Assembly: GCA_036583965.1 (NCBI GenBank)
Contig: JAZBQD010000007.1
Span: forward strand, 620,001-684,000
Reading direction: 5' to 3'
DNA from: Prunella strophiata
Taxonomy: Eukaryota > Chordata > Aves > Passeriformes > Prunellidae
DNA length: 64,000 nucleotides
Shown here: in pieces, positions 51,501-61,733 of the stretch
How positions within the stretch are numbered: the stretch's first letter is position 1
Layout: each line of letters starts with the position of its first letter
Translations under genes and position numbers: made by a program
Notes under the pieces: generated by a model
Seen by the model: only the letters and a program-made list of their open reading frames with translations
What the model was told of the DNA's origin: nothing
Databases searched by the model: none

Positions 51501-52186
51501 GTCCCCACCCTCCTGGGGATCCCTAAAACCATCCCAAACACCCCATGGGCTCCTTGCCAAGGGACAAGGAGCACCTGGCACGTGTAAAGAGGCCAAGGAT
51601 GGAGCTCGGAAATGAAAATGGAAGGGAAAAAGTTGGAGATGGCTTGGAAAGCTCATAAAGGTTCACTCTGAGCACCAAAGTCTGAGCTCAGAGGACCCAA
51701 GCAGGACAGGGAGCTCCTGGCCAGGCATGCAGCTGTTTCTTGGAGGAGATTCACGGAATTCTGGAGAGGTTTTGGTTGGAAAGGAACTTAAAATTATCCC
51801 ATTTCACCTCCTGGAACTTTCCAGCATCCCACGTGGCTGCATCCTGTCCTTGGTCCCTCCCAGGATGGCGAATCCATGGAATAACCTCTGCCAGGAGCTC
51901 CCAGGCAGCAGCTGGCCAGGGGTTGGGCCAGAGATGGACCCCAGCCCTCTACCAGCAGGTTTCCATGGCAGCTGGAGCTCCATGGCAGCCCTGGATCCCA
52001 ACACTGGGCACAAATCCACCCCGTGCAGCTCCTCTGGTGGTCCCACCCATCCCCGCTCTCCCCTGACCCTAAAACCCCTAAAACCACCCCAAGATCTCCT
52101 TGCCAAGAGACAAGGAGCACGTGGCACTCACAGGTTTGGTGTAGGAGCATGAGAATGGCAAGAGGAGGGATCCAAAATACGTCCAT
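48593..52186 (-). CDS. SLAM-family receptor, CD84-like (cytoplasmic exons not found)
   Basis: Type I membrane receptor. Exons (minus): 52132-52186 signal peptide (MDVFWIPPLAILMLLHQTC), 49851-50144 IgV (GVLGRSVTFRSHN; ALSISQLRMEDAGTYSVTID; no canonical disulfide, as usual in this family), 49518-49778 IgC2 (CSFSLRCSMPG; SYTWRSQDQTW; CTAQNPVSSRS), 49305-49331 nine-residue stalk, 48593-48691 transmembrane segment (RIGVVAGVEVVALLSIFLVF, then YCKSK). Phases are 1-1 throughout. The ISxLRMEDAG and CTAQNPVS motifs resemble CD84, and in human CD84 lies next to SLAMF1 in this order and orientation. No ITSM exon was found downstream to 46650; reading through the last donor would give only a short tail of about 27 residues. 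Confidence 0.8.
50165..50405. repeat. Degenerate minisatellite of gatgaaggtgggatggagg words
   Basis: Imperfect tandem units in the intron between the signal-peptide and IgV exons of the CD84-like gene. The rest of that intron, 50405-51350, is unique sequence. Confidence 0.88.
51355..51650 (-). repeat. Diverged duplicate of the signal-peptide exon region of the CD84-like gene
   Basis: ggctggaccagagatggacc (51369) and gctccttgccaagggacaag (51550) match ggttgggccagagatggacc (51921) and tctccttgccaagagacaag (52096) with the same spacing. The copy therefore spans the place of exon 1, but the ATG and reading frame are lost. Confidence 0.75.
51757..52010 (-). mobile_element. CR1-like LINE fragment (probable)
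   Basis: The plus strand reads gttttggttggaaaggaact and later tggcgaatccatggaataac, like the reversed 3' part of avian CR1. Decayed. Confidence 0.5.
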
Positions 52187-52626
52187 GGGAGTCTGGAAAC
52201 TGAGAGAAACCAGCACCAAAAATTGTGCAGAAAGAGGAAGAACAAGGAAGAAGTGCCTTTGTGGCTTTTCAGCATCGAGGTGGAGGGGAGGGTTTTGGAT
52301 GTGGTTTGTGACGAAAATGACGTGTCAAGGAGGGGCAATTCACAGTCACACAGAAATTTGAGGTGTTTTAAAAAAAAACCACTCTGTTTTCAAGGAAAAA
52401 GGAGGAAACTCGAGGTGTTTAAAAAAGACCCCAACTCCATTTCCAAGGAAAGATGAGGGTGGCCACTGGGACAAAGAGTGTCATCATGGCTGTGTGTGAC
52501 TAATGGCTCAGGTGCTCCATGGGGACCAGACTGGAGAGCTTTATCCCAGAGAATGTCATGGTTCAGGAATTGGTGCCCATGGATTGGGGTCTCCAGGGCA
52601 TCCCTGAGGAGTGAGGCTGAGCCCAA

Positions 52627-53000
52627 ATCATAGAATGGTTTGGGTGTGAAGGGGACCTTAAAGCTCATCCTGTGGGCAGGGACAGCTCCTGCTATCCCAG
52701 GGATAGGGATTGCTCCAAGCCCTGTCCAGCCTGGCCTTGGACACTCCCATGGATGGGGAATCCATGGAATCACCTGGGACAGGGAAGGATTTGTCCCTAA
52801 AATCCCATCTAAAGCAGCCCATGGAATTCTGGAATGGTTTGGGATGGAAGGGAACCTTAAATCCCAAAAAATCCCACCCCAGTTCCATAGGCAGGGACCT
52901 TTCCCTATCCCAGGCGACCTTGGACACTCCCAGGGATGGGAAATCAGTGGAATTCCCTGGGCCAGGCATTCACAGGGAACAATTCCTTCCCAAAATCACT
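52627..53000 (-). mobile_element. CR1 LINE 3' fragments, two in tandem
   Basis: The plus strand reads tcatagaatggtttgggtgt, ggggaccttaaagctcatcc and cagcctggccttggacactc, which is the reversed 3' end of avian CR1 (elements end in ATTCTATG). A second start (ggaatggtttgggatggaag) occurs at about 52838. It lies between the CD84-like gene and SLAMF1. Confidence 0.85.
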
Positions 53001-53669
53001 CCCACATTCCCCCTCTGTCCCCCTGACCCCATTCCCCCTTTTCTGTGCACTCATCCCTTGGGAAAATTCTCCTTCCATTTTTCCTGAAGCCCCTTCAGGT
53101 CCTGCAAGGCCACAGTAAGGTCATCCCAGAACCTCTCCTCTCCAGCTGAACAGCTGAACATTTTGGGGTTGGAAAGTGCTCTGCCCCATTTTCCTGGGAT
53201 TTTGGGGAAGCTGGTGGTGACCCAGGGTCTTTTTTCCTAAAAGCAGCGATTTTGGGGTGTGGGGTACTGCAGGATCTGGGAGATGGATTGACCCTGGAGC
53301 ATCTCCAGGTGCCTGGAGCATCTTCTGGCCACACCTTGGAATGACCATTCCAGGGCCACACGTGTGGGAATGACCATTCCTGTTGGTTCCTCCATCATTC
53401 CCAACTCCAGGTGCATCCAGAGCCTCTCTCCCTTCTCCCACCACTCCAGGATCCTGGAATCACTGGATTTCCTCCAGCACAGCTGGGGGAGGCTCCTTTC
53501 CTGTGTCCAGCCTTCTCTTGACCATCCCACACGGCTCTGGCCACCACGCCGGACATGCCACTCGCTCTGGAGAGTTCCCCCTGATTCCTCTGGGGTTGCT
53601 CAGGGATCCCCAAAGGATTCTCCTGGGACCAGCGGCGATTCCAGCCGGGAATGCAGATACTGGGGAGGC

Positions 53670-56600
53670 TCAGGCCACGGGAAGGGTCACGCTGGCATAA
53701 ACTGTGGTGGGCTCCTTGGAGGGGACAAAAATCGGGGGACAAAGGGTCAGTGGGGTGGCCGGGCTGGGGGTGGCCCATGGGTGGGGGTTGGGGATGGTCC
53801 CCCTTACCTGGGACAGTGGAGGACGTCCACGTGGGATTGGGGACCCAGCTGGGGACCGGGGGGCTGCGTTGGGGGCCGGGGGTGGCCCGGTGGCTGCGGC
53901 GTAGATGGTGGTGCAGGACAGGGAGGTGGTGTTGGGGGCAGTCCCTTTGGGCTTCTGAGGGAGGACACAAAGGGTGGGCAGGAATCTGAGGGTCCCCATG
54001 GGGTCACACCGGCCCTGCTGCCACCTTTTCCTGCCAGGGTTGTGCCCAGAGGGGCTCGGAAAAGAGGCAAAATCCCAGAGTTTGTCCCCAAAGCCACCGT
54101 GGGACGTTGGGGGCTCAGCAAGTTGTGTCACCCGGCTTTATTCCCAAGATACCCAAATTTCTGGTGAGTGGGGTGGCAGGGATGGGTGACCCCCCACACA
54201 CAGTGTCACCCTCTCCCTTTTCCCCCCTTTTTCCCCCTCTTTTTCCCCCTTTTTTCTCCTTTTCCCCCTTTCTTCCCTTTCTCCCACTTTCCCCTTTCCC
54301 CTGCCTTTTCCCCCTTTCTTCTCCCTTTTTCTCTTTTCCCCCCTTATCCCCTTTTGCCCCCATTTTTCCCCACTTTTCCCCCTCACCTGCACCCGCTGCA
54401 CCTGGGCGTAGATGGTGGCGCTGGCCGGAGGGACCTGGGAGGGGTCTGGGGTGACCTGGGAGGGGTCCTGGTCACCTGTGGGGTGGGGAGGGGTCACACA
54501 ATCTTGGGGTCAGCCAGGTTGGAAGAGAATTCCAAGGTCACCGAGTCTGAGTGGCATCCGATCCCCTCTTGGTCATCCTGAGGAATCTCCAGGAATTCCT
54601 CGGACACTTCCAGGGATGGCCACTCCAAACCTCCCTGGGCCAAGACCTGATCGTCCTTTCCAGGAGGAATTTTCCCAAATTTCCAACCCTGGCACAGCTT
54701 GAGGCCGTTCCCTCTTGTCCTGGCCCTGTTCCCTGGGATCAGATCCCAAATCCCCCCCTGGCAGATCCCAAATTCCCCCTGGATCCCCCTTTTCTCCAGG
54801 CTGAGCCCCCCCATCCCCCTCAGGAATTCTCCTTTCAGGATTTTGTCTCCCAGAATCTCATCCTTGGTCCATCAGGGCTGAGCTGGGAGAGGATCCCAGC
54901 GATCCCAATCCCAGTTCCACCCACATCCAGCTGCCATCCCTCAGGACACCGGGTGACCGCGTGGGGACTGGTCACATCTTGGACTCAATGACCTTGGAAT
55001 TCTTTCCCAACCCCTCCAGGATTTTGGGGATCATCCCTCGGGGACCCCCACCCACTCCAGGACCCCCCAAACTCACATTTGGCCGAGCGGGTGGCCCTGA
55101 AGGTGACAATGACCACGGTGACGATGATGATGACGATGACAATGACACCAAGCGCCACCAGGAGCTCTGTCCTCAGCCTGGGGACACCTGGGATGGGGAG
55201 GGGACACACAGGGGAGGTGGGGCTGGGTCACCCAGAACCTTTTGTCACCTCTGTCGCTTGATTTTGGGGCTGATTTTTGTCACCCTGTCCCCTAATTTTG
55301 GGTCTGAATTTTGTCACTTCATCACCGGATTTGGAGGCTGAATTTGTCACCTCTGTCACCTGATTTGGGGTTGATTTGCTGCAGAACAGGAAGCAAAGGG
55401 CAGGAAATGCCTTTGAGCTCTCTTTTTTTGCCTTATTTGAGCTAAAAACCCTCTAGGGGCTGGATTTGGGGCCAGGAAAAAACCCTAAAAATCTCCCTGA
55501 TGGCTTTAAGGAGGCTTGAGGGACACAAATATCTTGAGTATTCATAGAAATATCTCCAATATCTGTAAAAATATTTCGTCTAAAGGGGGATCCCATTAAT
55601 CCATAGAAATATCTCAAATATACGTAGAAATCTCTCAAATTCCCTCACAAATATCTCAAATTTCTGCCCAAGTCCACCAACTTCCCATCTGGATGCTGGC
55701 AGCATGGGGACATCTCCAGAGCTTCCTTCCCACCCCACAACCCCGGGTTTCTGGGTTTCTGGAATTCTGGGGCTCTAAAATTCTGTGATTCTGTGATTCC
55801 GGGATTCTGGGGTTCTGGGATTCCAGGGTTCTGGGATCCCAGGATTAAGGGATTCTGGGATTCTGGGGTTCCAGGATTCCGGGGTTCTGGGATTCCAGGG
55901 TTCTGGGGTTCCAGGGTTCTGGGATTCCAGGATTCTGGGGTTCTGGGATTCTGTGATTCTGGGGTTCTGGGGTTCCAGGGTTCTGGGATTCCAGGGTTCT
56001 GGGATCCTAGGATTATGGGATTATGGGATTCTGCGGTTCTGGGATTCTGGGATTCCAGGATCCAAGGATTCTGCGGTTCTGGAATTCTGGGATTCTGGGG
56101 TTCTGGGGTTCTGGGATTCTGGGATTCCAGGGTTCTGGGATTCCAGGGTTCTGGGGTTCTGGGGTTCCAGGGTTCTGGGATTCCAGGGTTCTGGGATCCT
56201 AGGATTATGGGATTATGGGATTCTGTGGTTCTGGGGTTCTGGGATTTCAGGGTTCTGGGGTTCTGGGATTCTGGGGTTCTGGGGTTCCAGGATCCTGGGG
56301 TTCCAGGGTTCTGGGATTCTGTGATTCTGGGGTTCTGGGATTCTGGGATTCTGGGGTTCTGGGGTTCCAGGGTTCTGGGATTCCAGGTTCTGGGATCCTA
56401 GGATTATGGGATTATGGGATTCTGCGGTTCTGGAATTCTGGGATTCTGGGATTCCAGGGTTCTGGGGTTTTGTGATTCTGGGATTCTAGGGTTCTGGGAT
56501 TCTGGGGTTCTGGGATTCTGGGATTCCAGGGTTCTGGGATTCCAGGGTTCTAGGGTTCTGGGGTTCCAGGGTTCTGGGATTCCAGGGTTCTGGGATCCTA

Positions 56601-59137
56601 GGATTATGGGATTATGGGATTCTGTGGTTCTGGGGTTCTGGGGTTCCAGGGTTCTGGGGTTCTGGGATTCTGTGATTCTGGGGTTCCAGGATCCCAGGAC
56701 CTACCCCGCTGCTCGGAGCTGCACTGGGAGGAGTGGAAGGCCACGTCGCGGCTGCTGACGGGGTTGCGGGCGGTGCAGACGCAGCTGAAGGCCGCGCTCC
56801 GCAGGGAGTAGGAGAAGTTCAGGACGCTGCCACTCCCGGAGCAGATCCCCCTGGTGCTGTTGTCCCAGCTGTCCCAGCTGTAGGAAACCTCATCCCCCCT
56901 CTCCGAGGAGCAGCGCAGCACCAGGGAGCAGCTCCCGTTGGAGGATTCCTGACGGAGGATCCGGATGCTGGGATTGGCCACGGGCTCTGGGGAAGGACAG
57001 TAATTCAAGGATTTGAAATGGAGGTCGGCGTTTTCCACCTCTTGCATCCCAGACCTGCTCCCAAAAGGCTGAGAACACCCAGAAAAAACCCGGCAACATC
57101 CAGGAAAATAGCAGGAAATGCCAGGAAAAGGAATATCCAACAATAAGCCGGGAAATTTCGGGAAAAAAGCTGGGATTGGCCTCCAGCTCCGGAAAAAGGA
57201 GAGATGGAAATTCCAGGATTTTTTGGACATCAAAGTGGGCATTTCCCACCCCCTTGACCACCATCCACCTCCCACACCTGCTCCCAAAATTCCAGAATTG
57301 TCCAGGAAAAGGCCAGGAACATCCAGGAAAAGGCCAGGAGCATCCAGGAAAGGGCCTAGAACATCCAGGAAAAGGCCAGGAACATCCAGGAAAAGGCTGG
57401 GATCACCATCACGATGATTCCCAGAGGATTTTTTTACCAAACACTTCCAGCTGGATCTGCCAGACCTCCTCCTCTGGCCCCTTGCTGACGCTGTACTCGT
57501 AGAGCCGCCGGTCATCCCGGCTGGTGTTAAGGATTTCCAGGGAAAAGTCCTGCTTGTGGAAGCGCATCCGCTCTGGCTCGAACTCTGTGTAATTCCCACT
57601 GGAAATCTTCAGCAGGAATTTCTTCTTCAGCGGCTCCTCCGTGGTTTTTTTCCAGGAGGCTTCCCCGAATTCCTCGGTGCGTTCCCGGAGCTCGCGGGGG
57701 ATCTGCAGGAGCGTCGCCTCTCCCAAAATTCCCAGCACCGTTTCCTTGGCTCCGATCCCTGCAAAGAGGGGAGGGAGAAGGGTTGAAGCTCATGGGGATT
57801 GTCCTCATGCCAATCCTTGAGGAATCCTCCAGGATAAGGTCAGGGGTGATACTGGATCCAGCCTGGTGATCCACAGGATCCCAGATCCAAGGGAGAAACT
57901 TCCAGATCAAAGGGAGAGCCCTCAAATCCAAAGGTAAGACCCCAAATCCAAAGGTGAGACCCCAAATCCAAAAGTGAGATCTCAAATCCAAAGGAGTCTC
58001 ATTCCCAACTTCAAATATCCTGCAATTTTGAGAATTGCAGCCACCTGAAAGTGGGCTTAGGTGCAAATGCCACATTTTCCTTCTGGTTGAGGTGGTCCCA
58101 GGTTGGTTTTTTTGGAAAAAAAATTGATGGGTTTCATCTTCCACACCCCCAGATTCCCGTGGGAGGATTTTTCCCCCCAAAAGCCCTTTGTTGATTTTAT
58201 TCCAAGCCAATGATTCAGATTTTCCTCGATTTGGATTTTCCTTGATTCAGATTTTCCCTCATTTCTGGGCAAACAACTTTTGTTTTTGTAGGAAATTGTG
58301 GGAGGAGAAGGAGGAGGAGGAGGAGGAGGAGGAGGAGGAGCCAAATCTGGAGCTCTCAAAAGCAGAGAAGGGTCCCCATTGTGCCACCCCCGCTTTTCCT
58401 AAAGTCTTTTTTCCATTGGTTTTGCCCTGAAAAAGGAAAGGAAAAAAAGGAAAAAAAGGAAAAAAAAAAAAAAAGGAAAAAAAAGGAAAAAAGGCAAAAA
58501 AGGAAAAAAAAGGGAAAAAGGAAGAAAAAGGAAAAAGGGGAAAGGGGAAAGGAAAAGGGAGGAAACGGGAAACGGGAAATGGGAAACGGGAAACAATCTC
58601 CCATTGGTGGAGCCTGGAATTTTGACTGGAAACCTGGAGGGAATTTCAGCTCTCCAGACCCTCCCAAAACCAGGGACTGGCCCCATTTTGATGGAAGCTG
58701 TCCCATGACAAAGGGTTGCAAGGCAATGATCCTCAAGGTCCTTCCAACACAAACCATTCCATGATTTTATTCCTTGGGAATCTCCCAGCCCAGTGATTTG
58801 AGCCAATCCTCTGGAACATCCCAGCTCCCTCTGGCACTGAATTAATCCCTCAGGGCTCTCACAACCCCGCTAAAATTCACCCAAATCCTTTACTTTTCCA
58901 GCCAAATTTTTTCCATCACATTTTAATCCCCTCCTCCCTCTGGGAGAATTTTGGGGTGCTCCTCACATCCCACCTGGAGCACCTCCACCCCAAAGCCCTA
59001 AACCCCTTCAGATCCACCCAAAACCCCCCAAAATCCAGGAAAAACTACCCCAAGCCCCCTAAATTTGGGAGGAAACCCTACATACCCCAAAGAGCTCCGA
59101 GGGTGAGGAGCAGCCGGAGCCAAGTGCCGGAGCCCAT
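53670..59137 (-). CDS. SLAMF1: SLAMF1 (CD150) receptor, complete seven-exon gene
   Basis: Self-ligand receptor of lymphocytes and myeloid cells, recruiting SAP/EAT-2-type adaptors. Exons (minus): 59086-59137 signal peptide (MGSGTWLRLLLTLGALWG), 57438-57758 IgV (TVLGILGEATLLQIP; MRFHKQDFSLEIL), 56705-56986 IgC2 (CSLVLRCSSERG; VSYSWDSWD; CTARNPVSSRDV), 55077-55187 transmembrane (VALGVIVIVIIIVTVVIVTF), 54387-54475 (ATIYAQVQ), 53808-53954 (CTTIYAAATG), 53670-53714 (EPTTVYASVTLPVA, TGA). All phases join to 348 residues; human SLAMF1 is about 335. Three tyrosine motifs at about residues 278, 303 and 340 match the human set TIYAQV, TIYVAA, TVYASVTLP. The middle one lacks the V/I of a full ITSM, as in human. 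Donors are GT. Confidence 0.93.
54190..54385. repeat. Polypyrimidine tract next to first ITSM exon of SLAMF1
   Basis: Almost only C and T (ctttttccccctctttttcc) on the plus strand, so a purine tract in the sense strand of SLAMF1, directly downstream of the exon 54387-54475 donor. Confidence 0.93.
54483..54960 (-). mobile_element. CR1 LINE fragment in SLAMF1 intron
   Basis: The plus strand contains gggatggccactccaaacct, gcttgaggccgttccctctt and tctccaggctgagccccccc in the order of a reversed CR1 3' region. A short forward piece (gactcaatgaccttggaatt) follows at about 54980. Confidence 0.8.
55548..55640. repeat. Interspersed element fragment shared with 47382-47456
   Basis: agaaatatctccaatatctg, gtctaaagggggatcccatt. 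Located in the SLAMF1 intron between the IgC2 and transmembrane exons. Confidence 0.75.
55770..56695. repeat. About 9-10-bp minisatellite of ttctgggattccagggttct words, SLAMF1 intron
   Basis: About 925 bp of short units (ttctgggg, attctggg, attccaggg) with higher-order blocks, for example gatcctaggattatgggatt at about 56005, 56200, 56395 and 56595 (period about 195 bp). It abuts the donor of the IgC2 exon. Confidence 0.96.
57290..57405. repeat. About 21-bp repeat ccaggaaaaggccaggaaca
   Basis: Five to six copies in the SLAMF1 intron between IgV and IgC2. A related short repeat (ccccaaatccaaaggtgaga) is at 57895-57990. Confidence 0.92.
58300..58600. repeat. (GGA)n and purine-rich tract
   Basis: ggaggaggaggaggagga at about 58305-58340, then a ggaaaaaaagg-rich purine run at about 58430-58600 in SLAMF1 intron 1. 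Confidence 0.93.
58640..58780 (+). mobile_element. CR1 LINE 3' end, plus orientation
   Basis: gcaaggcaatgatcctcaag, gtccttccaacacaaacc and attccatgatttta correspond to the terminal part of avian CR1 with its ATTCTATGAT-type end. Confidence 0.85.
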
Positions 59138-59139
59138 CC

Positions 59140-61395
59140 TGGGGTCACGGAGCCTCGTCTGCTCCGGGGTTCAGGGCAGGTGCTGACGGGAAGATCTTCA
59201 CCCCTGGGCCTCTCATTTCCTGTTTTTTGGGGCTGATTGAGTCAAATCTTTGCCTTTTATCTTCTTTGATTGGAAATTATTCAAAGCGCGGGGTTGTGCT
59301 TCGTGCCACAAAAGCTGCGGAAAAAAGCAGAAAATGGATTCAGTTTTTCCGCCAGAATTCTGTTCATCCTGCTGAGGATCTTCAAACTACTCTGAAAAAA
59401 AGGGGAAAAAAATCCAGGTTTGAAGGAATTTCACAGATTTTTCCAGCTCTGGAGAGGTGGAAGCTTCAAAGTGATCCCGCTAAAGGATGTGGGCGGTTCC
59501 TCCAAGCATCCCAAAATCTGCTCCATCCTCCCAGGGGTGGGACCACCCAGAAAGGTGGGAAAACCCCAAGTTTCCTGGGAATATCCCAGCTTGGAGCTCC
59601 ATGGGATCCGCAGAAGAGGAGAAGGACGGGAGGTCCCCAAAAACTCACCTGGGAGAAGACAAATCCTCGTTCTTGGTGGATTTGGCGAATTTGGGATCAG
59701 TTGGGGGTGGACATGGTCCTTTCTGGTGGAATGGCTGGGAAAGGCCAGAAAAAATCCAGTCATGGATCTGCTGCTGGAAAATCTTGACTGGTTTTGGTGG
59801 AAGAGCTTTGAAATCCGATTTTTCTTTCTCCAAATTTCACCACTTTTCCCAATTTTCAGGGTGTGGATGGAGCAGGAATTCCAGGATCTCTGAGACTGGA
59901 GAAGAGCTCTGGGATCCAACAATCCAAGATGTCACCGACTCCCACCTTGTTGTTCCTTGGCCACCTCCAGGGATGAAAATTCCAGGATTTTAACTCAAAT
60001 CAAATCCTAGGATTGGATCACATCCCACTGCTTTCCAGGGAAGCTCAGCTCGGAGTCTTCCATGAGGTTTTGCTGCCAGGAAATGATTTTTGAACGACAA
60101 AAAAACCCGAAACCACCCAAAAAGCCCCACCCGGAACATCCTCTGAGGCTCCTCCTTCCTTGCTCAGAAAGCACCTGATAGGTAAAAACCCAAAGCCATC
60201 ATTTCTCAAAAATCAGACTTTACAGAAAAAATACAGATAGGGAAGCACAGGATTAGTTAATCCAGGAAAAACAGTGGTGGATGCTCCTGGAAACTTCTGG
60301 AATGGGAGCTTGGATGGATTTTGGGGTGGCAAAGTCCTCAGACTTGGGGTGTGGGGGGGTATTTTGGGAGTTTTTGGGGGTGCATTGGGGTTTTTGGGGT
60401 GTTTTTAGAGGCAAAAATCCCACCTGGAATTCCCATGACCAGGCTGAATTTCTCCATGGATTTCTCCACCAGTTCAACCCCCAGGTCCCAAAAGGAAAAT
60501 TTTTGACCTGGAAATGGTCCAGAAAAGCCAAAAAATCCCCCAAAAAGCAATTTCCCCCATCTGGGCTTGGCTGGCATCGGGCAGGAAAAATTAATGAAGT
60601 GAAATCATCCAGAAGAAAATTCCTTTTGGGAGGTGTTTTTGGGAACAAGGAACATAAAATGATGGTAAAAACCTCTTTTAAGAGGAAATAATAATCCTAA
60701 ATCCTTTCTTTTCTCCATCAACTCATCCTGGAATTTTCTGTCTGGAAAACCACCTGAGATTCAGCAGCAGGATCAATATTTATTACTTTCCAGAGGTTTT
60801 TGGATATCCTGGATTTTATAAATGGAATTAAAGCTCGAAATCTCCACATGGGAATGGACCAAGACCCCAACAAATTATTTCCAAGTGGGGAAAATCACTG
60901 AAAAAAATCAACTTTGGTGTTAAAACAATCATCCAAGGAGCAGGAATTATCGCGAGCCGCTCCTCAGGTGGGGCTAGAATTACTCAGAATTTTCCAATGA
61001 GGTCCCTGTTGACCCTTGGATGATTCCAGCCTTGGGAATCTTTCAGTTTAAAGTGGAACTTTTTGGGATTTATGGAGGTGAAAGTCCCTGATTTTCCCAT
61101 TTTTTTGGGCTGGGTTGGTGGAACTGGAAGTGTCCCAAACTTTTCAAGGGTTTTTTTGGAGGCAGAAGGATCATCTCATCATTCCTGAGATTTCTTCCCA
61201 CCCCGCTGGATCCATGTCCCACCCTCTGGAGCCATATCCTCCTCTGGGGGACAAAGAAAAGGATTTTGCCCCCAAAAACTGGGCCTAGGGGGAAACATCT
61301 CAGAACTTTTTCTACCATCCCCTGATCCCTGAGCCATGGGATGTCCCAGCCCAGGAAAAAAATCCAGAAAATCCTAAAAATGTGGTGTTGAGGAT
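59140..61395. other. SLAMF1-CD48 intergenic region
   Basis: Unique sequence with ggaatttt and aaatcc words. Minus-strand AATAAA occurs at 60778-60783. No exon or transposon was recognised. Confidence 0.45.
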
Positions 61396-61399
61396 GGAA

Positions 61400-61405
61400 T
61401 TTATT
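61400..61405 (-). terminator. Candidate CD48 polyadenylation signal
   Basis: AATAAA on the minus strand (gccaataaattcc), about 330 bp beyond the CD48 stop codon. Confidence 0.5.
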
Positions 61406-61733
61406 GGCTAAGGAACATTTGGGAAATCCAAAACCCTCCCTTGCAGGAAACGCCAAAGGTGCTGCCTTGGCCCCTCCCTTCAAGGCCATCCCATAAAAAG
61501 GAGGATCCCTCAAAATTCCAGGAAGGCCTGGGAAAGGCTCAGATCAGGTCCCCACGCAGATTTTGGGCTGGGGGAGGGGAGGATTTCCAAATTAGCCGTA
61601 AACAGAATGATTCTGGTGATTCCATTCCATTGTGTGACCCGCATTTTTCCGCACCCAGAGGATTTTGGGATCTTCGTCCAGATGTTGGTCCCATGGTGGT
61701 GAGAGGTGACTGGAGGTGTCACCCGTGGGGTCC

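Noticed and set aside
58381..58764. Lys-rich ORF in SLAMF1 intron 1
   Set aside because: Purine-rich simple sequence; no conservation signal.
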